Source: Pontibacter roseus DSM 17521 (GTDB lineage Bacteria > Bacteroidota > Bacteroidia > Cytophagales > Hymenobacteraceae). Taken from it: a DNA stretch of 64,000 nt. Location of the stretch: contig NZ_KB890765.1 in the NCBI RefSeq assembly GCF_000373265.1, positions 186,001 through 250,000 of the forward strand, read 5' to 3'. How positions within the stretch are numbered: the first letter of the stretch is position 1; every line of letters starts with the position of its first letter. A program made the position numbers and the translations under genes. Below, piece after piece: positions 9,102-16,391 of this stretch. A model generated the notes under the pieces. That model was not told where the DNA came from. It saw only the letters and a program-made list of their open reading frames with translations, and ran no database searches.

Positions 9102-9878
9102 ATGTTAAAATCGAATTCATTTGTAGGTGTGCTGATTCACCTGGCCATCATGGGTGTCATTGTGGCCCTGTTGATTTTTGGCTTCTTTTACCTATACCTG
9201 CCCAAGACCACCAACCATGGCGAAAGCATCTCTGTGCCTAAGATAACGGGCATGCAGCTGCCTGACGCGGAGAACTACCTGGAGGAGCAGAGCCTGCGCT
9301 ATTTCGTGAACGACTCTACCTACCAATCCGACCGCAAGCCTTTCGAGATTCTGACGCAGGACCCGGCCCCGGGAGCCAAGGTGAAGGAAAACCGGAAAAT
9401 CTACATCAGCATCAACATGAAGAATCCGCCGATGATCAAGATGCCGAAGCTGATTGACGGGTCGGTGAAGAACGCGGAGCTCATCCTGAAAAGCTACAAC
9501 CTGCGCAAAGGCAAAATCACCAACGTACCCGATTTGCAGCATGGCGCGGTGCTCAAGCAGTTCGTAAACGGCAAAGAAGTGGAACCGGGCGACCTGGTAC
9601 CGAAGGGCTCTCTGGTAGATTTGCATGTGGGAGATGGCCTGGGGAACACCGAATTTGAAATTCCAAGCGTAGTAGGTATGCCACTGGATGAGGCATCGGT
9701 GCTGCTGGTAGGGCAGGGGCTGCAGATTGGCAACATCATCTACGTACAGGGAAGTGGCGAGGCAGACGGCAACATCATCCGGCAGCGCCCCATCGCTGAG
9801 GTGGGAGCCAAAATCCGGATGGGAGAACTCGTAGACCTCTGGGTGGCAGGCGATGCGCCCGTACCAGGTATAGACTAA
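9102..9878 (+). CDS. PASTA-domain membrane protein (three repeats)
   Basis: The protein has 258 residues. A short cytoplasmic N-terminus leads to one transmembrane helix at about residues 8-31, followed by three extracytoplasmic PASTA repeats: SVPKITGMQLPDAENYL (about 43-108), KMPKLIDGSVKNAELIL (about 115-178) and EIPSVVGMPLDEASVLL (about 187-251). Each ends in the typical 'V..G..V.L.V' strand. PASTA domains bind uncrosslinked peptidoglycan or muropeptides, and in other bacteria sit on Ser/Thr kinases or PBPs. There is no kinase or transpeptidase domain here, so it is a bare peptidoglycan sensor or scaffold. Its position after the D-Ala-D-Ala ligase gene supports a cell-wall role. A terminator follows directly. 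Confidence 0.9.
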   Translation: MLKSNSFVGVLIHLAIMGVIVALLIFGFFYLYLPKTTNHGESISVPKITGMQLPDAENYLEEQSLRYFVNDSTYQSDRKPFEILTQDPAPGAKVKENRKIYISINMKNPPMIKMPKLIDGSVKNAELILKSYNLRKGKITNVPDLQHGAVLKQFVNGKEVEPGDLVPKGSLVDLHVGDGLGNTEFEIPSVVGMPLDEASVLLVGQGLQIGNIIYVQGSGEADGNIIRQRPIAEVGAKIRMGELVDLWVAGDAPVPGID

Positions 9879-9883
9879 CCAAC

Positions 9884-9916
9884 AAACGCCTGCCCCTATA
9901 CCGGGCGGGCGTTTTT
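9884..9916 (+). terminator. Rho-independent terminator after the PASTA gene
   Basis: AAACGCCTGCCC and GGGCGGGCGTTT pair around a small loop that contains a CTATACC word, followed by a T run. It lies just after the PASTA stop codon. Confidence 0.85.
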
Positions 9917-9926
9917 ACAACCATCA

Positions 9927-11753
9927 ATGCTTATGAGAATGAAGCTGGCGCTTACCCTTGTCTTTCTCTGTTGCTGCGCGGGAGCCATGGCCCAAGTGGT
10001 CCTCACGCCCCTGCAGCACGACCAGCAGCGCCAGGCTCATACTCCCCATGCCAGACAAGCCACCCTGCGAACACAGGCCGCTGCGCTGGCATTGCCTTTT
10101 TTTGATGATTTCGCTGCATCCAACAACGCACCTGACCCTAGCCGCTGGGTGAACGGCGGCGTGTACGTCAACAACCGCTTCGCACTTCGCCCGGTCACAC
10201 GCAATGTGGCCAGCTTCGATGGCCTGGATGAAAACGGGGAGGCCTATGGAGCCAACACCGCCGGCCCAAGCGACACCCTCACCTCACAACCTATTTTGTT
10301 AGGCGGACTGAGCCCTGCTGATTCGGTGTACCTGAGCTTTTACTGGCAGTCTGGTGGGCTGGGCAATGTGCCGGACCGCACCAGCAACAACAGCCGTTTT
10401 CTGCAACTGGAGTTCAAGGATGCCTCCGGGGTATGGCAGGCGGTATGGCAGCAGACGGGAGTGGGTACCGTGACGGATTTTGCACAGGCATTTGTGGCAG
10501 TTAGAGAGCAACGCTTCCTGCACAACGACTTCCAGTTTCGCTTCCGGAACGAAGGCGTGCGCAGCGGCATGCTCGACGTCTGGAACTTAGATTATGTGGA
10601 GTTGGACCGTAGCCGCCGCAAAGGGCAGAACACGACCCGCGACATCGGCATCAGCCGGGGCGTCTCGCCGCTGCTCAAAGGCTACACCGCCATGCCTGCC
10701 CGGCAGTTCCTGGCCAACCCGGCGCTATACCTGAGCGAGGAGGTGACGGCCACCGTGAACAACCTGGGCGATTTGCCGGGAGCCATCGGCTGGCGCGGTT
10801 TCATCCAAAAGGCAGGCACCGCCGCCGCTGACACTTTCCTGCGGGAGCAGGGGCTGCTGCCCGACCAAGCACGGCAGTATGAGGTGAAAGGAGCGCCCCT
10901 CATCACCAACCTGGCCCTGACCCAAGGCGACTTCACGCTGCAGCACGGCTTCCTCCTCGACACCAAAGAGCAGAACGCCCAGCAGCGTGCCAATGACAGC
11001 ACCTACCGCAGTACCCAATTCAGTGACTACTTTGCCTACGATGACGGCACCGCCGAAGAAGGCTTCAGCTTCGTGTCCTCCAGCAGCGCCACCCAGGTGG
11101 CCCAGCGCTTCGACCTGAGCCTGCCGGACCAGGTGCGGGCATTCCGGGTACATTTCCCACGCGTGGGCAGCAACTTGGGCAATACTTCTATTACGTTCAA
11201 GATTTGGGCAGATGAAAACGGGGCTCCGGGCCTTGTGCTGCATGAGCAGGCGTTCCAGGTGCAGTATACCGAAGGGCTGAACACATTCTATGAGGTGGAA
11301 CTGTCGGAGCCCGTGTCGGTGGAAGAGCGCTTCTACGCAGGCTGGAGCCAGTCAGGCACTTTGTTCCTCAATGTCGGTTTTGACCGCAACGGCGAGGCGG
11401 CAGGCGGCCGCTTCCTGTTCAGCACTCTGAACGGCTGGCTAAAGGACTCGACCCTAGCTGGCTCTGTGATGCTGCGCCCCGTCATGACTGGGCAGGCCCT
11501 GGGCCTGGAGGATGTGCCGGAAGCAGAGCGGGTGCAGGTATACCCCAATCCATCTTCGGGCCTGCTCCACATCAGTGGGGAGTACAGGCTGCTCACGTTG
11601 TATGACGTAACCGGGAGGGAGGCTTTCCAGTATAGGGCGTCAGCAGGAAACGGGCCGGTCCAGTTGCCGCAACTGGCTCCCGGGCTGTATACCCTCCGCA
11701 TTGAAACAGACAAGCATACATTCACTTCCAAACTTATACTAACGAAACCATGA
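9927..11753 (+). CDS. Secreted protein with T9SS type A C-terminal sorting domain
   Basis: This protein has about 608 residues. Three closely spaced ATGs (9927, 9933, 9939) all keep a signal peptide, MKLALTLVFLCCCAGAMAQ, so the exact start is uncertain. The middle is Asn/Ser-rich beta structure with no catalytic motif I recognise. A segment near residues 95-215 with FDGLDENGEAYG and 'VYLSFYWQSGG' resembles lectin-like or jelly-roll carbohydrate-binding modules. The last about 75 residues, from 'VQVYPNPSSGLLHI' through 'LYDVTGRE' to 'GLYTLRIETD..FTSKLILTK', form the type A sorting domain recognised by the type IX secretion system. It is probably exported and anchored at the cell surface. The following rhodanese gene overlaps its stop by 4 nt. 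Confidence 0.85.
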   Translation: MLMRMKLALTLVFLCCCAGAMAQVVLTPLQHDQQRQAHTPHARQATLRTQAAALALPFFDDFAASNNAPDPSRWVNGGVYVNNRFALRPVTRNVASFDGLDENGEAYGANTAGPSDTLTSQPILLGGLSPADSVYLSFYWQSGGLGNVPDRTSNNSRFLQLEFKDASGVWQAVWQQTGVGTVTDFAQAFVAVREQRFLHNDFQFRFRNEGVRSGMLDVWNLDYVELDRSRRKGQNTTRDIGISRGVSPLLKGYTAMPARQFLANPALYLSEEVTATVNNLGDLPGAIGWRGFIQKAGTAAADTFLREQGLLPDQARQYEVKGAPLITNLALTQGDFTLQHGFLLDTKEQNAQQRANDSTYRSTQFSDYFAYDDGTAEEGFSFVSSSSATQVAQRFDLSLPDQVRAFRVHFPRVGSNLGNTSITFKIWADENGAPGLVLHEQAFQVQYTEGLNTFYEVELSEPVSVEERFYAGWSQSGTLFLNVGFDRNGEAAGGRFLFSTLNGWLKDSTLAGSVMLRPVMTGQALGLEDVPEAERVQVYPNPSSGLLHISGEYRLLTLYDVTGREAFQYRASAGNGPVQLPQLAPGLYTLRIETDKHTFTSKLILTKP

Positions 11754-12052
11754 TTACAGCAGACATAACAGCAGAAGAACTGAAAGAGCGTCTTGCCAAA
11801 GGGGAGACCCCGGTTATCATAGACGTGCGCGAAGACTGGGAGCACCAGGAAACGAGAATCTCCGGCGCCCAGAACATTCCCCTGGGCGCCCTGCCACAGC
11901 GCCTGGACGACCTCGAGGATTACAAAGAACAGGAAGTCATCGTGCATTGCAAATCCGGCATGCGATCCGCCTCCGCCAAAGCCTTCCTGCAGCAGCAGGG
12001 CTTCAGCAACGTCCGCAATTTGGTAGGTGGCATCACAGCGTATAACGGGTAG
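11750..12052 (+). CDS. Single-domain rhodanese-like protein
   Basis: The 100-residue cytosolic protein has the complete rhodanese fold: a first strand VIIDVREDWEHQ, then GAQNIPLGALPQR and the active-site loop with Cys in VIVHCKSGMRSASA, ending GFSNVRNLVGGITAY. Single-domain rhodaneses carry sulfane sulfur as a persulfide on that cysteine for sulfur relay or cyanide/thiosulfate reactions. Its ATG overlaps the stop of the T9SS cargo gene (ATGA-type junction), indicating translational coupling, though no functional link between the two is evident. A hairpin terminator follows. Confidence 0.92.
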   Translation: MITADITAEELKERLAKGETPVIIDVREDWEHQETRISGAQNIPLGALPQRLDDLEDYKEQEVIVHCKSGMRSASAKAFLQQQGFSNVRNLVGGITAYNG

Positions 12053-12068
12053 TTGGAAAACTTCCCTT

Positions 12069-12100
12069 GCCCTCTCCTAAGAACAGGGGAGGGCTTTTTT
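12069..12100 (+). terminator. Terminator after the rhodanese gene
   Basis: GCCCTCTCCT pairs with AGGGGAGGGC with one wobble. The loop is 6 nt and is followed by a run of six T. It lies 17 bp after the stop. Confidence 0.85.
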
Positions 12101-12206
12101 ATGCCCTCCGATTCCGCAGGTTTGAGCGAAGCGGTAACTTGTGGTCACACTTGTGGACGGTTTGCAACTCGCGTAGCACCGGCTATTGCGGTTCACTCGC
12201 TGATTA

Positions 12207-12356
12207 GTTTCATAGCCTCGCCTGGCCGGCGGGGCCTTACTTTTTTCCTTGATGAAAATCGAGGGCCCCTACCCCCAAAGTAAGCAAAAGAATCAAGACG
12301 CTTTTAAACTCGCTGACCGCTCAGACAAAAAATCGTCGCTGGCGCACCTGGCTGAT
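12207..12356 (+). repeat. Repeat family A, copy 2
   Basis: It has the same block order as copy 1: GTTTCATAGC, TCGCCTGGCCGGCGGG, TTACTTTTTTCCTTGATGAA, CAAGACGCTTTTAAACTCGC, AAAAAATCGTCG and GCACCTGGCTGATG. It also has the extra AATCGAGGGCCCCTACCCCC insert. A family B copy begins about 120 bp downstream, as in the other islands. Confidence 0.8.
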
Positions 12357-12478
12357 GTCGCTGCTCCGTAACGGCGGCGGTAAAGCATGTCTTGCTATAC
12401 CAGCCGGCGGTCTATACCTACTCCCTGTCCTGTGCCTGGCATACCTGCTCACGCTCCCATATCATTCCATCTCCTACT

Positions 12479-12682
12479 GTCATTCCGACGAAAGGAGGAA
12501 TCTGTTACCACAGCCACCTCCGGTGCGAGCGCAGCGGGAACCGGCGGTGAAAGATGCGAGCCGGTTCGCACCCAGCGTTCTCCTATATTCCCTTTCTAGC
12601 CGTCCCCAGAAAAGCCGCATCTGCGCTGGCGCTGGATTCGTAGCCAATAGGGCGTGAGATTCCTTCTTTCGTCGGAATGACA
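12479..12682 (+). repeat. Repeat family B, copy 3 (MITE-like)
   Basis: The 204-bp element has near-perfect terminal inverted repeats. The left end is TGTCATTCCGACGAAAGGAG and the right end reads TTCTTTCGTCGGAATGACA. The interior includes GTGCGAGCGCAGCGGGAACC and AAAAGCCGCATCTGCGCTGG. The block ATTCGTAGCCAATAGGGCGT is shared in inverted order with the copy at 23870. It has no coding capacity. Confidence 0.85.
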
Positions 12683-12752
12683 ATAATGCTTAATGGGATT
12701 CGTACAAGTGATTCCCCCTTCGAAGGAGCATGGAAGTAGGCCCCAGTGCTGT

Positions 12753-14039
12753 CTACTCAATGATAAACGGGCGCGGGCTGAAGCAAATCAGGAAAATCAC
12801 GAAGGCCAGTATACCCAACACTTTACGCCCTGGCGTCAGCGGTGCCTCATTCGGGCAGGAGGGATGGAAAATGCCCATGAGCCGCGAGAGCAGCAGACCG
12901 AACAACAGCCAGCCACTGTAGCCGTCCACATCCGGGAACACAATCGAAACCAGCACCTGCGTAGCAAGCACCACCAGCACCAGGTATAGGGTATAGCGCA
13001 GATTCGGGGTAGCAGGCTCTAGTACGAAGAACAGGTATAGCAGGTAAACCGGCCATACCCACATATAAGCCGCCCACTCCGGGAACGTCTCGGCCAGGCT
13101 GTACTGCAGCAACAGCATCGCCAGCGCCGCCATAAAGCCGGTGCGGTAGTTATGGAATATCCCCCGGAAGGCCCAGAACACAAAAGGCACATACACCACC
13201 AGCAGCTCATCGGCCCACAGCGGTTCGTTGTAAGGCGAAATCACACCTAGGCCCGCATACACGATGAACATACTGAAGAAGACAGGGGAGAGCTGGTTAA
13301 AACGTCTATACCCAATCAGGCCGTAGAGCACGTGTCCACCGTCTAGCTGGCCGATGGGCAGCAGGTTGAGTGCCGTGAAGAACAGGGCCAGGTAGCCGGC
13401 AAACAGGAAGGGGTAGTGGATGACCTCATAAGAATTCGGTACCAGCGCCGGGTCTGCCACAAAACGCTCAAAAAACAGAAACAGCATGTTCTTGCCCAAC
13501 GCGAAGTTCCCCTCGCCCTGGTACACATGCTGCGCGTAGTCCAGCCCGAACCGCTGGTATTCCGGGTGGATGCTGAAGATATACTCCGGCTCCGGCAGGT
13601 GCGTGAAACCGTAAATCAGCAAAGGTATAGCAACCACAAAGCCAGCCAACGGCCCGGCTATACCTATATCGAAGAACTGCTGCCTTGAAAAGATGCGGCT
13701 CTTGATGCGGATGAAGGCCCCCATCGTGCCGATAGTGGAGGTGATGCCAAACCACAGCGGAATGTAATAGGGAAGTGTGACGTTGGTACGGTAGTGCTTG
13801 GCCGTAAAGTAGTGCCCGAACTCATGCACCGTCAACACGCCCAGGAAAGGCAGCGAGAAGTACAACCCGCCCACCAACTCCGCCCAGGTGAAGGTACCCG
13901 TACTGGCGAAGCCCTCGGGACCCAGGAAGAACAGCTTGCCATACCGCCACTCCGCCCCCGCTATGGTGGTGGTCAGGAGGGTGAGGCAAAAAAGAAGCAG
14001 GTGCAGGGTATAGCCGCGCTGCTGCTTAGACAACAGCAT
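12753..14039 (-). CDS. Site-2 protease family membrane metallopeptidase (M50)
   Basis: The 428-residue polytopic membrane protein carries the M50 zinc site: HEFGH at 72-76 inside the second hydrophobic segment, and N225-LLPIGQLDGGH-236 supplying the third ligand Asp. S2P-family proteases cleave substrates within the membrane, often to release transcription factors. No PDZ domain is visible between the two motif halves, so this belongs to the compact type. The C-terminal third has several further helices. The gene overlaps the end of the upstream HAD gene by 14 bp, so the pair is translationally coupled. Its substrate cannot be inferred. Confidence 0.92.
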   Translation of the reverse strand: MLLSKQQRGYTLHLLLFCLTLLTTTIAGAEWRYGKLFFLGPEGFASTGTFTWAELVGGLYFSLPFLGVLTVHEFGHYFTAKHYRTNVTLPYYIPLWFGITSTIGTMGAFIRIKSRIFSRQQFFDIGIAGPLAGFVVAIPLLIYGFTHLPEPEYIFSIHPEYQRFGLDYAQHVYQGEGNFALGKNMLFLFFERFVADPALVPNSYEVIHYPFLFAGYLALFFTALNLLPIGQLDGGHVLYGLIGYRRFNQLSPVFFSMFIVYAGLGVISPYNEPLWADELLVVYVPFVFWAFRGIFHNYRTGFMAALAMLLLQYSLAETFPEWAAYMWVWPVYLLYLFFVLEPATPNLRYTLYLVLVVLATQVLVSIVFPDVDGYSGWLLFGLLLSRLMGIFHPSCPNEAPLTPGRKVLGILAFVIFLICFSPRPFIIE

Positions 14040-14658
14040 CTTTGAATACCTGGTTGATGGTCAATGGCGGTTTCAGAAACAGGGTCTGTAGGCCAACCTT
14101 GTTCGCGCTCTCGATGTGCTGGATGCTGTCGTCGATGAACAGCGTCTCCTCGCACTTCAGTCCGTTCTGCTCCAGTATCTGCTCAAACACGATGGCGTCT
14201 GGCTTGCGCTGCCCGATGAGGTGCGAGTAGTAAGTCTGTTCAAAGAGCGAGTCCAGGCTCGGTATGGTGAAGCTGTGCTCTACCATCTCGTTGAAGCGCT
14301 TCATATGGATGGCATTGGTGTTGCTCAGCAGGAAGATGCGATATTTCTTGCCCAACTCCCGCAGCAGCTCAATGCGCTCGGCCGGAATGTCGAGCAGCAT
14401 GGCGTTCCAGGCAGCATCTATCTGCTCATCGGTGGCGTCCAGGTGGTAGGTCTGGCGCAGCTGTGCACGGAAGCCCTCGGGGCTGCTGTTGCCGGTCTCG
14501 AAGAGGTCAAACAGCTGGGACTGTGCCTTTTGGCTGTACTCAATGGTATGGCCATGCTGACAGTACTGCTCCAGCTCCCGTATGCTCTTGTCGTAATCGA
14601 TGTTGATGATGACCCCGCCGAGGTCGAAGATGATGTTCTTTACAGCTTTCAGGTCCAC
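14026..14658 (-). CDS. HAD-superfamily phosphatase (subfamily IA)
   Basis: The 210-residue cytosolic protein has the four HAD motifs: nucleophile Asp12 in IIFDLGGVIINID, a cap region of helices, 'IFLLSNTNAIHMK' (motif II Ser/Thr), KPDAIVFEQIL (motif III Lys) and LFIDDSIQHIESANKVG (motif IV). The usual second Asp of DxD is Gly (DLGGV), as in the YihX/glucose-1-phosphatase-like group, which still acts on small sugar phosphates. The substrate here is unknown. It shares a transcript and a 14-bp overlap with the M50 protease gene downstream. Confidence 0.85.
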   Translation of the reverse strand: MDLKAVKNIIFDLGGVIINIDYDKSIRELEQYCQHGHTIEYSQKAQSQLFDLFETGNSSPEGFRAQLRQTYHLDATDEQIDAAWNAMLLDIPAERIELLRELGKKYRIFLLSNTNAIHMKRFNEMVEHSFTIPSLDSLFEQTYYSHLIGQRKPDAIVFEQILEQNGLKCEETLFIDDSIQHIESANKVGLQTLFLKPPLTINQVFKDAVV

Positions 14659-14760
14659 GAAAATATTTTAGTCTGGTATTTGAAATTCTCAATACAAATA
14701 TGTAGAATTGCACTCCCAAATCAAAGAAAGCTCTGTCAGAAGGGCATTTTTAAAGGGAAC

Positions 14761-14834
14761 GGGCCTATAGCTCATTCGGTTAGAGCAACTGACTCATAAT
14801 CAGTAGGTGCCTGGTTCGATTCCAGGTGGGCCCA
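14761..14834 (+). tRNA. tRNA with CAU anticodon (tRNA-Ile2 or elongator tRNA-Met)
   Basis: The acceptor arm GGGCCTA (14761-14767) pairs with TGGGCCC (14827-14833), with discriminator A at 14834. The D arm TAGCTCATTCGGTTAGAGC, the anticodon loop CTCATAA in ACTGA/TCAGT, and a T arm CTGGTTCGATTCCAG are all present. No CCA is encoded. The anticodon CAU could be lysidine-modified Ile or elongator Met. Identity elements are not decisive by eye, and I favour Ile2 slightly. Confidence 0.9.
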
Positions 14835-14843
14835 CAGAAAATC

Positions 14844-14878
14844 AAGCACTTATGTCGTACAGATGTAAGTGCTTTTTT
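14844..14878 (+). terminator. Terminator after the tRNA
   Basis: AAGCACTTA and TAAGTGCTT form a hairpin followed by TTTTTT, starting 9 bp after the tRNA. Confidence 0.85.
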
Positions 14879-14915
14879 GTTGGCAAAGGTTTAAAAGTTA
14901 ATTGCCTACTCTGCA

Positions 14916-14959
14916 AAAGCAAAAGCGCCACTTCCTTTCGGAAACGGCGCTTTTGCTTT
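14916..14959 (-). terminator. Terminator after the susC/susD pair
   Basis: AAAGCAAAAGCGCC and GGCGCTTTTGCTTT pair with a 14-bp stem. On the minus strand this follows the SusD stop by about 23 bp. Confidence 0.85.
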
Positions 14960-14982
14960 ACTACTTAACTATTCCACTCTTC

Positions 14983-16383
14983 TTACTTATCCCACCAAAC
15001 TTTGCCATACAGGCTGTTCTGCCCGCCGAACTGGCGTTGCAGGGCCTCGTTGTAGCTGGAGGTGTTGTTGAAAGCCTCGTTGTCGGGGTAGCTGTGTCGT
15101 GTTGGCACCTCTTTTCCGTCAGGGGCCACCAAGTTGTCAGGATAGCCCGTACGGCGCCACTCCGCCCAGGCCTCGTAGCCGTGCATGAAGAGGTGCACCC
15201 AGCGCTGCGTCGCAATCTGCTCCATGCCGGTGGTTGGGTCGTAGGCAATACCTTCTTGGCTGAGGAATGCAGTTGCGTTGGCGGCACTGCCCGTCCACTG
15301 CAGCAGCGATTGCTCGATGGCCTTATTGTAATTGGCTGCTGCTTCTTCGTCGCCACCGGCTATCCAGCCGCGCTTGGCTGCCTCTGCCTTGGCGAACAGC
15401 GCTTGCGCGTAAGTCACCAGGTATACCGGCGCATTCTGTGCCCAGATGGCTGGTCCCAGCAGCGAATAGTTGGTCACGTTTGGAAGACCTTGCACGGTAC
15501 CGTAAGGAAGCCCGATGTACTCTTGTGTGGTTTTGGTCGGAGCACCATATACGGCAAGTCTTGGGTCATTTACCGGTTTCATCTCATCCACCAGCGTCTT
15601 GGTCAGCGCCCACCACTCACGGTTCTGGTTAGACACCTGCCCGAACCAGTAGTTCTGGTTATTGGCGTCCAGCAGGTGCTTGAACACAAGGTTATCGGCG
15701 TTGGAGGTCATGATGCCGGCAGCCAGCGCTTTGTTGAATTCCTCGGCCCCTTTGGTAGGGTTCACCTCCGACAGGCGCAGCGCCATCAGCATACGCACGG
15801 TGTTACCCAGGCGCTTCCACTTGTTGATGTCACCACCATAGATGATGTCATTCGTGATGTTGCCGGCCGTTATCTGGGCATTCGCCTCATCCAACAGTTG
15901 GAACAGGTTGTTGTAAATGGATTCCTGCGTGTCGTACTTCGGCGTGAAGTTGGTGGAGCCTTTCAGAGCATCGGTGTAGGGCACATCGCCCCAGCGGTCG
16001 GTCACATGCCAGAAGAAATAGGCCTTCAGGATTTTGGCCACCGCCAGCTGGTTCACCACAGGTCCCTCGGTGGCGCTCAGGGTCTCGGAGGTCAGTACCG
16101 TCTCGAGGTTCATGAGTGGGCCCTGGTATAGCCAGTAGAAGCTGGTGCCACCTTCGGGGTAGAGGGAAGCGCCGGGATACTGGGTCTCGGCCAGGTATTG
16201 CGCATGGAACTCGCCCTGCGGTGAGGAGCTCAGGCTGGGCAGGGAGAGGGCCGCATTTGCAATCAGCTGTGTGCCCGAGGCAGTGCTGGGCCTGTTAGGG
16301 TCCACGTTGATGTCTTCGTCAAACTTGTCGCAACTGGCCAGGAAGAGGCAGGACAGCGCCACGATATATAGTTTCTTTATCAT
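14983..16383 (-). CDS. SusD/RagB-family outer-membrane lipoprotein
   Basis: The 466-residue protein is the substrate-binding partner of a SusC-type TonB-dependent transporter. The signal peptide ends in LASC with the lipidated Cys at residue 18. SusD-like features are the early 'NVDPNRPSTASGTQLIANAALSL' segment, repeated TPR-like helices (AVAKILKAYFFWHVTDRWGDVPYTDAL) and a C-terminal 'RRTGYPDN' helix. It fits the second SusD group, usually seen with unknown substrates. It starts 8 bp after the SusC stop on the same strand. No glycoside hydrolase, peptidase or sensor gene adjoins the pair, so the nutrient (glycan or peptide) cannot be assigned. Confidence 0.93.
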   Translation of the reverse strand: MIKKLYIVALSCLFLASCDKFDEDINVDPNRPSTASGTQLIANAALSLPSLSSSPQGEFHAQYLAETQYPGASLYPEGGTSFYWLYQGPLMNLETVLTSETLSATEGPVVNQLAVAKILKAYFFWHVTDRWGDVPYTDALKGSTNFTPKYDTQESIYNNLFQLLDEANAQITAGNITNDIIYGGDINKWKRLGNTVRMLMALRLSEVNPTKGAEEFNKALAAGIMTSNADNLVFKHLLDANNQNYWFGQVSNQNREWWALTKTLVDEMKPVNDPRLAVYGAPTKTTQEYIGLPYGTVQGLPNVTNYSLLGPAIWAQNAPVYLVTYAQALFAKAEAAKRGWIAGGDEEAAANYNKAIEQSLLQWTGSAANATAFLSQEGIAYDPTTGMEQIATQRWVHLFMHGYEAWAEWRRTGYPDNLVAPDGKEVPTRHSYPDNEAFNNTSSYNEALQRQFGGQNSLYGKVWWDK

Positions 16384-16391
16384 AAGGCTAA

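Noticed and set aside
12355..12683. Open frames in repeat island 2 on both strands
   Set aside because: They cross the inverted-repeat ends of family B, and the predicted peptides just reflect the repeat.
14761..14834. Firm call of initiator tRNA-fMet
   Set aside because: The first pair is G-C (initiators usually have a mismatch at 1-72), so the tRNA is either elongator Met or Ile2.
14902..16131. 409-codon open frame opposite SusD
   Set aside because: Antisense shadow of the SusD gene; no signal or domain recognised.
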